Below, in pieces: positions 54,235-63,279 of a DNA stretch of 64,000 nt (position 1 is its first letter; every line of letters begins with the position of its first letter). Location of the stretch: assembly GCA_002381185.1 (NCBI GenBank), contig DFOA01000041.1:1-64000 (forward strand). Direction: 5' to 3'. A program made the translations under genes and the position numbers. This DNA comes from Firmicutes bacterium UBA3553 (GTDB taxonomy: Bacteria; Bacillota; Clostridia; Tissierellales; Sedimentibacteraceae). Below the pieces are notes generated by a model, which searched no databases, was not told the DNA's origin, and saw only the letters and a program-made list of their open reading frames with translations.

Positions 54235-54243
54235 GAGGACGAA

Positions 54244-55653
54244 ATGGAACAAGTAGTGAACATGGGATTTCTATCAATAGTTCCATCGCTTTTGGCAATA
54301 GCGCTGGCTTTTGCTACCAGAAATACAGTTGTGTCTCTTGCGTTTGCATGTATAGTGGGAACCTTTCTTGCCGGACAAGGTATGATGGGGTTTCCTACGC
54401 TATTAAAAACAAGCTTAGGAACAACAAGTTTTTCCTGGGTTATGCTTTTAAACACATTTATCGCAATTTTAGTTGCCTTTTTCCAGAAAACAGGAGCCAT
54501 ACAGGGATTTTCACAATATATTCAGAATAAGAACTTAAGCAGAAAAGCAGTGCAGCTTTTAGCATGGGTTCTGGGGATATTTGTATATTTCAGCGATTCA
54601 TTCAGTCCGTTGTTTGTCGGAACAACAATGAGAAGCATTTCAGACAAAGCAAGAATATCCAGAGAAAAATTGTCATACATAGCCGATTCGGGAGCAGCTC
54701 CTGTCAGTGTCCTGGTTCCGATTACAGGATGGGCAGCGTATTTGAGCGGTCTGGCAGTTGGAGTAGGTGTTATTGCTACTCAGGAAGATGCAATGAAATT
54801 GTTTGTCAAAGCAATTCCGTTTAATTTTTACGCATTAATAACTGTGGTCTTTGTAGGACTGATTTCAGCAGGAATAATTAAAGATTTTGGTCCTATGAAA
54901 AAGGCAGAAGAAAGAGCCATCAATGAAGGCAAGGTGCTAAGAGACGGAGCGGAACCTTTAATCGGTAAAGAGCTTACTGAAATGGAGGCTTATCCCGGAA
55001 TTCAGCAAAGAGTATTTTTAAACTTTATACTGCCTGTAATAATGATTATGACTATAGCCATAGGAACATATATTAAATTAAAATCGGCAAAAACAATGGA
55101 AGCATTTTTATTTGTAATAATTTTTATGAGTATAAGCATGTTTGTCCAGGGCATTCCTTTTAAGGAAATAATGCACACAATAACGGAAGGAGTTAAGGGT
55201 GCGGTTCCTGCAATAATGATATTGGCTCTTGCTTATTCCATAAACGCTTTGAGTAAAACAATGGGTACGGCAAATTATATTATTTCCGTAAGTGAAGGAT
55301 TCCTAAGCGCTCAGTTATTGCCGGCGATTATATTTTTGATTGCATCAGTAATGGCTTTTGCTACCGGAACATCATGGGGGACTTTCGCCATATGCATGCC
55401 TATAGCACTTCCGCTGGCATTTAATTTTACTGGAGGAGAAGTCACAACTCTTGTAGTTGCGTGCTTTGCTGCAGTAGCAGGAGGAGGAGTTTTCGGAGAC
55501 CATTGCTCACCACTTTCTGATACAACAATACTTGCGTCAACCGGATCTGCCGCAGATCATATAGACCATGTTAAAACACAGCTGCCATATGCACTGATAT
55601 GTGGAGGTCTGGCACTTGCAGCGTATCTGGTCATTGGAGTTACAAGTATATAA
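54244..55653 (+). CDS. NhaC-family Na+/H+ antiporter-like transporter
   Basis: A 469-residue membrane protein with about 12 or more spans. NhaC-family signatures: FSDSFSPLFVGTTMRSISDKARISREKL near residue 118, ATGTSWGTFAICMPIALPLAF near 375, and GGGVFGDHCSPLSDTTILASTGSAADHIDH near 415. NhaC-family members include sodium/proton, malate/lactate and amino-acid antiporters, so with the dehydrogenase partner an amino-acid exchanger is plausible (inferred). Starts 9 bases after the dehydrogenase with GGAGGA. Confidence 0.9.
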   Translation: MEQVVNMGFLSIVPSLLAIALAFATRNTVVSLAFACIVGTFLAGQGMMGFPTLLKTSLGTTSFSWVMLLNTFIAILVAFFQKTGAIQGFSQYIQNKNLSRKAVQLLAWVLGIFVYFSDSFSPLFVGTTMRSISDKARISREKLSYIADSGAAPVSVLVPITGWAAYLSGLAVGVGVIATQEDAMKLFVKAIPFNFYALITVVFVGLISAGIIKDFGPMKKAEERAINEGKVLRDGAEPLIGKELTEMEAYPGIQQRVFLNFILPVIMIMTIAIGTYIKLKSAKTMEAFLFVIIFMSISMFVQGIPFKEIMHTITEGVKGAVPAIMILALAYSINALSKTMGTANYIISVSEGFLSAQLLPAIIFLIASVMAFATGTSWGTFAICMPIALPLAFNFTGGEVTTLVVACFAAVAGGGVFGDHCSPLSDTTILASTGSAADHIDHVKTQLPYALICGGLALAAYLVIGVTSI

Positions 55654-55753
55654 ATAAAGCTGAGTCTTTAGAATTAAAATTACTATTTATGTAATCAGAA
55701 TGATGTACCAGTGACAGTATTATTTAAACAAGCAAAAAAATAAGGTTAATACT

Positions 55754-55788
55754 AAAAAGCCAAGAATTTGAAAGATTCTTGGCTTTTA
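55754..55788 (+). terminator. Intrinsic terminator after the antiporter gene
   Basis: AAAAAGCCAAGAAT pairs with ATTCTTGGCTTTTA around a short loop. The remaining part of the 349-bp gap (55790-56001) shows nothing that I can name other than an AGGAGCGAGG ribosome binding site. Confidence 0.8.
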
Positions 55789-56001
55789 TTAAAATCAAAT
55801 TTTCCTTTATAAAATTACTATGTTGTACATTCCGGCACTTCTCGGGCTTTTTTATGCACTCTTCTTTTTTGGCATCAGGGTCTGAATTATGGTTTTGCTA
55901 GTTAAAGTCAACTGACCACTTGAAAGATATTAAAACTGGATATTTACAAGGTATCAGAATGGAGTAATATAAAGTCAATATTATTTTAAAGGAGCGAGGA
56001 T

Positions 56002-56577
56002 ATGAGCACTGATACAAAAAAATATTCGATTTATAAAATGTGTGTAATTGGATTAATGGCAGCAATGGTGTTTGTGGCAACAAATTTCAGAATAGAAATA
56101 CCTACACCTCTGGGCAAGACAATGCTGCATTTTGGAAATGTAATGTGTATTTTAAGCGGTTTGTTGTTTGGAGGCACAATAGGAGGTTTAGCAGCAGGTT
56201 TTGGTTCAGCCATATTTGATTTGTTTGACCCTGCCTTTGCACCGGAGTTTTGGATAACATTTATAATGAAGTTCGCTATGGGCTGCTTGGCCGGCAAGAT
56301 TTCACATTTAAAAGGGGCTGACGGTGAAGACAAGAAACTGAACATTATAGCCGCAATTATTGGAGCAGCAGCATATGTTGTGTTATACATTTCTAAAACC
56401 ATTATTTTACAGTATGTTATTTTAAACAGCAATTGGGAAGCGGTAATAGCAGTTGCGGGAACAAAATTGATTGTTTCTTCAGTAAATGCATTAATAGCTG
56501 TCGTAGCATCGGTAGCATTGTCATTAGCTTTAAGACCGGCCTTAAAATCTGCAGGTGTTTTTAATAAGTTGCAATAA
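56002..56577 (+). CDS. ECF transporter S component
   Basis: A 191-residue membrane protein of the energy-coupling-factor substrate-binding family, with five to six spans. The first segment SIYKMCVIGLMAAMVFVATNFRIEIPTPLGKTMLHFGNVMCILSGLLFGG carries the family N-terminal AAM/A..F motif and P-TPLG-HLGN-like ligand loop. It captures a vitamin or metal and shares the ATPase/EcfT module encoded elsewhere, because no such genes are near. Ligand not readable. AGGAGCGAGG precedes the ATG. Confidence 0.85.
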   Translation: MSTDTKKYSIYKMCVIGLMAAMVFVATNFRIEIPTPLGKTMLHFGNVMCILSGLLFGGTIGGLAAGFGSAIFDLFDPAFAPEFWITFIMKFAMGCLAGKISHLKGADGEDKKLNIIAAIIGAAAYVVLYISKTIILQYVILNSNWEAVIAVAGTKLIVSSVNALIAVVASVALSLALRPALKSAGVFNKLQ

Positions 56578-56618
56578 ACTTCGCTGACTGCGGCACGCTT
56601 TGTAATGCACATTTACTA

Positions 56619-56647
56619 TTGATTAATTAGAAATTCGGTTATATACT
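56619..56647 (+). promoter_or_regulatory. Repeated promoter, copy C
   Basis: TTGATT at 56619-56624, 17-bp spacer, TATACT at 56642-56647. The spacer end (AAATTCGGTTA) matches copy A closely (AAATTCAGTTA). It lacks the GGCGGCAG leader and instead has TACTGAC (56644-56650) pairing with GTCAGTA (56668-56674). Drives the UvrA-like gene. Confidence 0.65.
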
Positions 56648-56720
56648 GACAAATATAGGCGTCACATGTCAGTAAAATTTAGAATCAAGATAAATAACTA
56701 CCAGGAGCGGCAAAAGCATT

Positions 56721-58985
56721 ATGAACTGTGCTGAAAATAACACTATAAATATAATAAATGCTAATGAAAATAATTTAAAAAATGTTTCGGTAAGCATACC
56801 CAAAAAGCAAATAACAGTCTTTACCGGCGTTTCGGGTTCCGGCAAATCATCGCTATGTATTGACACAATAGCAGCAGAGTCCAGACGAGAGCTGAATGAG
56901 ACTTTTCCGAGCTTTGTTCAGCAATACCTTCCTAAATACGGAAGGCCTGATGTAGAAAAAATAGAGAATCTTCCTGTAACAATAGTCATAGATCAGAAAA
57001 AACCCACGGCCAATTCCAGATCCACTGTTGGAACATACACAGATATACAGCCTTTTTTAAGGCTTTTATTTTCAAGAGTTGGAGAACCTTTTGTCGGATA
57101 TTCCGACAGCTTTTCCTTTAATCATCCCTTAGGGAAATGCCCTCGCTGTGATGGTCTGGGTGTAATTACAGATCTTGATGTATATAAGCTTGTGGATTTC
57201 AACAAGTGTTTGAATGATGAAGGAGTAATAAGTTTTCCAACTTTCACAACAGGAGCGTGGAGATGGAAAAGATATGCCTACAGCGGTTTGTTTGATCTTA
57301 ATAAAAAGATAAAGGATTATTCAAAAGAAGAACTGGACTTATTTCTTTATTCACCTCAGGTAAAGGTTAAAAATCCGCCTTCAAACTGGCCTAAGACAGC
57401 TAAGTTCGAGGGGATATACCCCAGAATGTACAGAAGCATAATAAGTACAAAGGAAGGCAAGCGTCATCAGAAGATTCTGGATGAGATGGTGACAACAGCT
57501 GTGTGTCCGGAATGCGGAGGGTCAAGAGTAAATGATAAAATCAGAAGCTGCAAAATAAACGGAAAGAGTATAGCAGATGTTGATAATATGCCGATACCGG
57601 ATGCCATAGAATTTATCGGGGAGATTGATAATCCACTGGCACAGGATTTGAAGAGAGAGCTTATAAAGAGGCTTACGGCTTTACTGGAAATTGGACTTGG
57701 ATATATTTCTTTAAGCCGAAGTTCAGGGACATTGTCGGGAGGAGAGGCGCAAAGAATAAAAATTGCCAAGTACATAAATTCAGCTTTGACAGATATGGTG
57801 TACGTCCTTGATGAACCAAGTGTCGGCCTTCATCCCAAAGATATAGAACTTCTCAAAAATTCTCTGATTAAACTGAAAAATCACGGAAATACAATTTTGA
57901 TTGTAGAGCATCACAGAGAGATTATAAAAATGGCGGACTATATAATCGACATGGGACCTAAAGCAGGAGCTCATGGCGGGGAGATAATATTTAAGGGCAT
58001 GTATGATGAGCTTATAAACTCTGATAATTTAACCGGAAAGTTACTAGGGCAGAAAACTCCGCTAAAAAGAAATATCAGAAAACCGGAAAAATGGTTTCCT
58101 GTAAAAAATGCTCATATACATAATTTAAAAAATGTTTCTGTGGATTTTCCCCTTGGAGTGTTGACAGTTATTGCAGGAGTTGCCGGCTCAGGGAAAAGTT
58201 CATTGATGGAATATTTTCAAAATGTTTTTCATAAAAATGTAATTTCCATAAGCCAAAAAAACATTGGTATAAATTTACGCTCAACACCGGCTACATTTCT
58301 GGACATATCAGACAGCATAAGAAAATTATTTGCTAGTGAGAATAAAGTAAAACACAATTTATTCAGCTTCAATTCAAAAGGCGCATGCCCGGCCTGCGGC
58401 GGCAAAGGCATTATTATTTCAGAAATGGCTTTTATGGATACTATAGAGACAGTGTGTGACGTGTGCCATGGCAAAAGATTTTCTAGGGATGTGCTCAAAT
58501 ACACTTATCATAATAAAAATATTGCGGAAGTAATGGATTTTACTGTAGAAGAAGCAATAGAATTTTTCAGGGGAGAAAGTTTTGCAGAAAAGTTTGAATC
58601 TCTTGAAAAAGTAGGGCTGGGATATCTCCATCTCAATCAGTCTATGACAACTTTGTCCGGCGGAGAGCTTCAGAGGGTCAAGCTTGCAAGTAAGCTTAAT
58701 CAAAAGGGTGCTGTTTTTATAATTGATGAGCCGACAGATGGTCTCCACCTGGATGATGTAAGAAAGCTCATGCAGCTTTTTAACAAGTTAGTTGATGAAG
58801 GCAACAGCCTGTTTCTTGTTGAACACAGTCTTGAGGTCATGAAGGATGCGGATTATATAATAGAACTCGGGCCTGGCGGAGGAATGTCCGGAGGCAATAT
58901 CCTTTTCTCGGGAACTGTTAAAGATATGATTGATTCTGAAGCATCAATAACTAGGCCATATATAATTGACAGCCTGTCTCAATAA
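56721..58985 (+). CDS. Short UvrA-like ATPase (UvrA2 type)
   Basis: A 754-residue twin-ATPase protein, about 190 residues shorter than UvrA. Walker A motifs GVSGSGKS (about 37) and GVAGSGKS (about 487), ABC signatures LSGGEAQRI and LSGGELQRV, Walker B motifs VLDEPSVGLHP and IIDEPTDGLH, and four zinc-ribbon-like CxxC pairs (CPRCDG, CPECGG, CPACGG, CDVCHG). The region that binds UvrB in true UvrA appears missing. Such UvrA2 paralogues are linked to resistance to DNA-binding drugs rather than to general excision repair. AGGAGCGG precedes the ATG. Confidence 0.88.
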   Translation: MNCAENNTINIINANENNLKNVSVSIPKKQITVFTGVSGSGKSSLCIDTIAAESRRELNETFPSFVQQYLPKYGRPDVEKIENLPVTIVIDQKKPTANSRSTVGTYTDIQPFLRLLFSRVGEPFVGYSDSFSFNHPLGKCPRCDGLGVITDLDVYKLVDFNKCLNDEGVISFPTFTTGAWRWKRYAYSGLFDLNKKIKDYSKEELDLFLYSPQVKVKNPPSNWPKTAKFEGIYPRMYRSIISTKEGKRHQKILDEMVTTAVCPECGGSRVNDKIRSCKINGKSIADVDNMPIPDAIEFIGEIDNPLAQDLKRELIKRLTALLEIGLGYISLSRSSGTLSGGEAQRIKIAKYINSALTDMVYVLDEPSVGLHPKDIELLKNSLIKLKNHGNTILIVEHHREIIKMADYIIDMGPKAGAHGGEIIFKGMYDELINSDNLTGKLLGQKTPLKRNIRKPEKWFPVKNAHIHNLKNVSVDFPLGVLTVIAGVAGSGKSSLMEYFQNVFHKNVISISQKNIGINLRSTPATFLDISDSIRKLFASENKVKHNLFSFNSKGACPACGGKGIIISEMAFMDTIETVCDVCHGKRFSRDVLKYTYHNKNIAEVMDFTVEEAIEFFRGESFAEKFESLEKVGLGYLHLNQSMTTLSGGELQRVKLASKLNQKGAVFIIDEPTDGLHLDDVRKLMQLFNKLVDEGNSLFLVEHSLEVMKDADYIIELGPGGGMSGGNILFSGTVKDMIDSEASITRPYIIDSLSQ

Positions 58986-59056
58986 ACTTGAATGTGAATT
59001 GTTAACTCTTTAAAATTCGTCTGATTATATGTCATGCATTTTTTCTATAAACTATG

Positions 59057-59095
59057 CAGTATGGATATTTTGTCTTAATCCATACTGTGTTTTTA
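59057..59095 (+). terminator. Intrinsic terminator after the UvrA-like gene
   Basis: CAGTATGGAT (59057-59066) pairs with ATCCATACTG (59078-59087), followed by TGTTTTTATTTTT. Confidence 0.85.
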
Positions 59096-59171
59096 TTTTT
59101 ATTGCAAATACAGCTTGTCATCAGATCCTCAAGACTGCCATAAATTTCTAGTTTGAAAGTATAATAAATTG

Positions 59172-59199
59172 TTGACAAAATTATAAAAAGTGATATTAT
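59172..59199 (+). promoter_or_regulatory. Promoter of the RpiR/RocB operon
   Basis: TTGACA at 59172-59177, 16-bp spacer, TATTAT at 59194-59199. The operator at 59234 lies about 35 bp downstream. Confidence 0.65.
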
Positions 59200-59233
59200 T
59201 TAATTATGAAATATTTAATACATAACAATAATA

Positions 59234-59253
59234 AATGAATTAAATAATTCATT
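59234..59253 (+). promoter_or_regulatory. Putative RpiR operator
   Basis: AATGAATT and AATTCATT (59234-59241, 59246-59253) form a perfect 8-bp inverted repeat with a 4-bp centre, close to the ribosome binding site of the RpiR-type gene. Probable autoregulatory site (inferred). Confidence 0.5.
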
Positions 59254-59271
59254 TTGGAGAAGAGGTGTTTA

Positions 59272-60114
59272 ATGGATTTTATTAATTTGGTTAAAGACAA
59301 ATTTGAAGTATTGTCAAAATCACATAAGAAGATAGCAAAATATATAATAGATAATTTTGAAAGCGTTATATTTGACACGGCTTCTGAATTGAGCAAAAAA
59401 GTTTCAGTAAGCGAGGTAACAGTTATAAGGTTTGCTTATGCATTAGGATTTGAAAGCTTTTCACATATGCGTAAAGCAATGGAAAAAAGCGTGGTCAATA
59501 ATACGGAAAACACAGATATCAATATCAGCAAAGGCTTTTTTATGAATGGTCTGCCTGATTTGAAAAGAGATGAATATATACATAGACAAGTTTCACAGCT
59601 TAACAAAGCATATCAGAATATTGATTACGAAGAATTTAAAAAAATTTGTGAAATTTTAATGAGCAAAAAAAGAGTTTTGATAATTGGTTTTATGGATTCC
59701 TTCGGCACTGCGTCTGAATTGCTGCATCTTTTTGACAGCATCCGAAGCAGAGTGTATTTTTCAAAGCTTATGTATGAAAACGCCTATACTTTTGATGATA
59801 TAGACGAAGATTCTGCGACCGTTGTAGTATCGTTTGCACCTCATTATAAATATACAAAAGAGCAGGCCGAAATAGTCAAAAGAAACAAAAGCACCATTAT
59901 TACCATAACAGACAGCTTTATTAATCCCTTGAAGGATTTATCGGATTACTCGCTGATATTTAATTTAAGGAGAAATGAGCAGATAGGAGCAATAGACACT
60001 TCGCCGGTCATAAGCTTTATTTATTTTATGATGAGTTATTTATATGAGAATTATAAAGATAAGATTGATGAATTCAAAGAAAGCAAAAAACGTTATGAAG
60101 AATATATAGATTGA
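59272..60114 (+). CDS. RpiR-family (MurR/RpiR) transcriptional regulator
   Basis: A 280-residue regulator from ATG 59272 (GAGGTG upstream; a TTG at 59254 lies before that site). N-terminal helix-turn-helix of the RpiR type (SKSHKKIAKYIIDNF; LSKKVSVSEVTVIRFAYALGF) followed by a SIS sugar-phosphate-binding domain at about 120-260 (VLIIGFMDSFGTAS; VVVSFAPHYKYTKEQ). SIS domains bind phosphorylated sugars or related metabolites. It lies 16 bp upstream of the RocB-like gene in the same operon. Confidence 0.9.
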   Translation: MDFINLVKDKFEVLSKSHKKIAKYIIDNFESVIFDTASELSKKVSVSEVTVIRFAYALGFESFSHMRKAMEKSVVNNTENTDINISKGFFMNGLPDLKRDEYIHRQVSQLNKAYQNIDYEEFKKICEILMSKKRVLIIGFMDSFGTASELLHLFDSIRSRVYFSKLMYENAYTFDDIDEDSATVVVSFAPHYKYTKEQAEIVKRNKSTIITITDSFINPLKDLSDYSLIFNLRRNEQIGAIDTSPVISFIYFMMSYLYENYKDKIDEFKESKKRYEEYID

Positions 60115-60130
60115 AAGGAGTGAAATTAAA

Positions 60131-61759
60131 ATGAAAGAAAAAATTGTACATATTTTAAAGGAAACCGTTTCTATTAACAGTTTTTCCGCAACAGAAAAGG
60201 AAAATAAAGTGCCGGAGTATTTATATGATTATATGAAAAACATGGAATACTTTGCGGAAAATCCGAATCTGTTCGGTAATTTTGAGATTGAAAATGATTA
60301 CCTGGACAGAAAGGTTGCATATGGGCTGGTAAGAGGTAAATCCAATAAGACGGTTGTGCTCATGAATCATTATGATGTTGTGGGAATAGATGATTATGGC
60401 AGCATAAAGGACTATGCATTTGATATTGAAAAACTTCCTGAGAAGATTAAGGAAATCAGTATCAATTCAGAAGCCCTGGAGGATTTGAATTCCGGTGAAT
60501 GGATTTTCGGAAGAGGCGCGGCAGATATGAAGGGCGGACTGGCAATTCAGCTTGCATATCTGGAAAAGTACTCGGAGATGAAAGAAAAAGAAGGCAATAT
60601 TCTTTTTATTTCAGTTCCGGATGAGGAATCTTATTCTGCCGGAATGAGAGGAGCTGTTAAGCTGCTAAGTGTGCTTAAAGATAAATTTAACCTTGAATAT
60701 TCTTTTTTAATCGACTGTGAGCCGAATTTTAAAATTAACGGCAAACATGTTGTCTCTTTAGGCACGGCAGGAAAGTGTATGCCGGTGATTTTAGTACAGG
60801 GTCAGAAATCACATATATGCAGATGCTTTGACGGTCTGAATCCCATCGGGGTTTTAGGAGAGATTTTTTCAAGGACAGAACTGTCTTTGGAATTCAGTGA
60901 TGAACTTGATGGAGAAGTTACGGTTCCTCCAACATGGAATTATTTTAAAGATATGAAGGTGGAGTATGATGTGTCAATACCTATCAGAGCCTGCGGATAT
61001 TTTAGCGTAATAAGCTTTTACACATCGCCTGATGAAATTTTGGAGAAACTGAGAAAAATTTCGTCTGATTCTTTTGAAGCATATGTAGACAAGATGAAAA
61101 AGATATACAGGGAATATAAGTGCAAGAATATGTATTCTTCAGAAAGAGAAATCGATTTTAAACCCATAGTGCTCTCGTTTGAAGAACTTATGAATATTGC
61201 TTCTGAAAAAGATAAGGAAGGGTTCAGTGCTTTTTATAAAAAGCTTTACGATGAAATTTCAGAAAAAGTAGTTAAAAATGAAATAAATTATCCCCAGGCG
61301 ACTATTCAGATAATGGATGCGGTTCTGAATTTCACAGGTATAAGCTATCCGGTTACAGTGCTGGGATTTGCTCCCCCTTATTATCCTGCGCTAAACAGCA
61401 GAAAAATCAGCGGCAAGGGACATATAATTGACGAATGCTATAATTTGATAAGAGATTATTCACATGACAAATTCAATTATGATTTAACTTATGAAAATTA
61501 CACCGTGGGACTTTCAGACTGCAGCTACTGTGCGGTTGACAAGGTGTTCGATTACAACAGTTTTTCTCTCAATACCCCTATGTGGGGCAAATTATATTCT
61601 ATAGATTTTGAAAATATAGAAAGACTGAATATACCTTCAATTATATTCGGGCCTTGGGGCAAGGACTATCATCAGGCAACAGAAAGGGTAAACAAAGAAA
61701 GCCTGACTGTTATTGTACCGGAATTGATTGAAGAAATAACAAATTATATATTCAAATAA
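60131..61759 (+). CDS. M20-family peptidase, RocB-like
   Basis: A 542-residue member of the RocB/M20 metallopeptidase family. Marks: MNHYDVVGIDDYG near residue 80, the metal-binding FGRGAADMKGGLAIQLA near 128, SVPDEESYSAGMRGA near 160. Length and sequence layout match RocB, whose biochemical role in arginine/peptide use in Bacillus is not settled. Here it is between an RpiR regulator and a peptide-type importer, implying hydrolysis of an imported amide or peptide. GAAAGGAG precedes the ATG. Confidence 0.88.
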   Translation: MKEKIVHILKETVSINSFSATEKENKVPEYLYDYMKNMEYFAENPNLFGNFEIENDYLDRKVAYGLVRGKSNKTVVLMNHYDVVGIDDYGSIKDYAFDIEKLPEKIKEISINSEALEDLNSGEWIFGRGAADMKGGLAIQLAYLEKYSEMKEKEGNILFISVPDEESYSAGMRGAVKLLSVLKDKFNLEYSFLIDCEPNFKINGKHVVSLGTAGKCMPVILVQGQKSHICRCFDGLNPIGVLGEIFSRTELSLEFSDELDGEVTVPPTWNYFKDMKVEYDVSIPIRACGYFSVISFYTSPDEILEKLRKISSDSFEAYVDKMKKIYREYKCKNMYSSEREIDFKPIVLSFEELMNIASEKDKEGFSAFYKKLYDEISEKVVKNEINYPQATIQIMDAVLNFTGISYPVTVLGFAPPYYPALNSRKISGKGHIIDECYNLIRDYSHDKFNYDLTYENYTVGLSDCSYCAVDKVFDYNSFSLNTPMWGKLYSIDFENIERLNIPSIIFGPWGKDYHQATERVNKESLTVIVPELIEEITNYIFK

Positions 61760-61785
61760 AAATAACATTTAAATGGAGGTTGACT

Positions 61786-62256
61786 ATGTTTAAAGCTATG
61801 AGAAGGAAAGACAGACAAATTTCAGATGACGAAAGCCGTGAAATTTTAAGCCGCGGTGAATATGGAGTAATCGGAACAATTGGAATAAACGGGTATCCAT
61901 GCTCAACTCCGTTAAATTATGTGCTGGACGGAGACAACATTTATGTTCATTTTTTTATAAGCGGCGGGAATATACACGAAAGTATTACCTCCAACAATAA
62001 GGTATCATTTACCTATGTGGGAAAAACAACCGTGCTTGAAGATGAGTTCGTAACAAACTATGAAAGTGTAATGGTTTTTGGGAAGGCAGAAATAGCTGAT
62101 GATGAAGAAAAGAGACATGCACTTGTCTTAATGGTGGACAAGTATTCGCCAAACTTTAAAAAACAAGGTCTGGAGCATATTGATGAGGATTTCGACGTTG
62201 CATGTGTTGTAAAAATAAAAATCGAACATATAACGGGAAAGGCAAGAAGAGGCTGA
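61786..62256 (+). CDS. Pyridoxamine 5'-phosphate oxidase-fold flavin-binding protein (NimA-like)
   Basis: A 156-residue protein with the split-barrel PNPOx fold that typically binds FMN: EYGVIGTIGINGYPCSTPLNYVLDGDNIYVHFFISG near residue 25-60 and VSFTYVGKTTV. Related proteins include NimA nitroimidazole reductases and FMN-binding redox proteins. Start at ATG 61786 with GGAGGT upstream; a TTG at 61780 is less likely. Its role in a peptide-hydrolase/importer operon is unclear. Confidence 0.85.
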   Translation: MFKAMRRKDRQISDDESREILSRGEYGVIGTIGINGYPCSTPLNYVLDGDNIYVHFFISGGNIHESITSNNKVSFTYVGKTTVLEDEFVTNYESVMVFGKAEIADDEEKRHALVLMVDKYSPNFKKQGLEHIDEDFDVACVVKIKIEHITGKARRG

Positions 62257-62294
62257 TGAACTAACCGGCTGAAATACTTATAAGGAGCAGGAAA

Positions 62295-63260
62295 ATGGCA
62301 AGATATCTTAGAAAAAGAATATTAACTGGAATTCTTGTAATTTTAGTTTCATTAGTCATAAACTTTTTATTAATACATATGGCTCCGGGAAATCCCATCA
62401 GTCTCTTGGCGGGTAAAGACAACCCTTCTCAGGAAATGATCGATTCATTAACGGAAAAATACGGACTTAATGATCCCATACATATTCAGTTTATCAACTA
62501 TATAAAGACGCTGATGAAGGGTGATCTCGGATATTCCATAATGAGCAGTGAACCTGTAAGTAAATTAATTATCGAAAAGGTCGGACCTACATTGCTTTTA
62601 TCTCTGACAGGCATAATACTGGCCTTGATAATAGGAACATCGGCAGGCATTTATGCCGCAAGGAAAAGGGGATCATTATTCGATTCCGCAATGTGCGGAG
62701 TATCGTATTTATTTGATTCCACACCGGGCTTTTGGCTTGGGCTCATGCTGATTCTTATATTCGCATCAACTCTGAAAATCCTTCCTACTGCCGGAATGGT
62801 GGATTTAAGGGCACAAAACGAAGGATTTGCAAAAGTTCTTGATATCCTTAAGCATTTAGTATTGCCTCTGACAACAGTTACTTTAATCCAGATACCGTAC
62901 TTTTTCCGTATAGCGAGGGCATCTGTAATCCAAACCATGTCTGAAGATTACATAACTACATTCAGGGCTGCGGGAATGAAAGAAGGCAAAATATTTAAAA
63001 GATATATATTTAAAAATTCCATGCTTCCCACAATAACAGTATTCGGTATAAACCTGGCATACGTTATATCGGGAGTTGCAATTATTGAAATTGTATTTGC
63101 ATGGCCAGGGATGGGCAGGTTGATGATGACGGCAATTTCTAAAAGGGATTACCCGCTGCTTATGGGAATTTATCTTGTTCTGTCGGTTTCCATAGCTGTC
63201 TGTATGATTGTTGTGGATGTGGTTTATGCCGTTATTGATCCGCGAATAAGATATGATTGA
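62295..63260 (+). CDS. Dipeptide-type ABC transporter permease (DppB-like)
   Basis: A 321-residue, six-span permease with the family features: LVINFLLIHMAPGNPISLLAGKD near the start, LTEKYGLNDPIHIQFINYI, LPTAGMVDLR in the periplasmic loop, RIARASVIQTMSEDYITTFRAAGM in the cytoplasmic loop and FAWPGMGRLMMTAI at the end. AGGAGC precedes the ATG. Belongs with the partial permease downstream; ATPase and receptor genes probably lie beyond the window. Confidence 0.92.
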   Translation: MARYLRKRILTGILVILVSLVINFLLIHMAPGNPISLLAGKDNPSQEMIDSLTEKYGLNDPIHIQFINYIKTLMKGDLGYSIMSSEPVSKLIIEKVGPTLLLSLTGIILALIIGTSAGIYAARKRGSLFDSAMCGVSYLFDSTPGFWLGLMLILIFASTLKILPTAGMVDLRAQNEGFAKVLDILKHLVLPLTTVTLIQIPYFFRIARASVIQTMSEDYITTFRAAGMKEGKIFKRYIFKNSMLPTITVFGINLAYVISGVAIIEIVFAWPGMGRLMMTAISKRDYPLLMGIYLVLSVSIAVCMIVVDVVYAVIDPRIRYD

Positions 63261-63279
63261 GATAGAGGAGGTATTAAAA

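Noticed and set aside
56031..56612. 193-codon minus-strand frame antisense to the ECF S component
   Set aside because: The plus strand encodes a clear membrane S component with ribosome binding site; the antisense frame is low-complexity Ala/Ile/Pro-rich with no start signal, a shadow of a hydrophobic gene.
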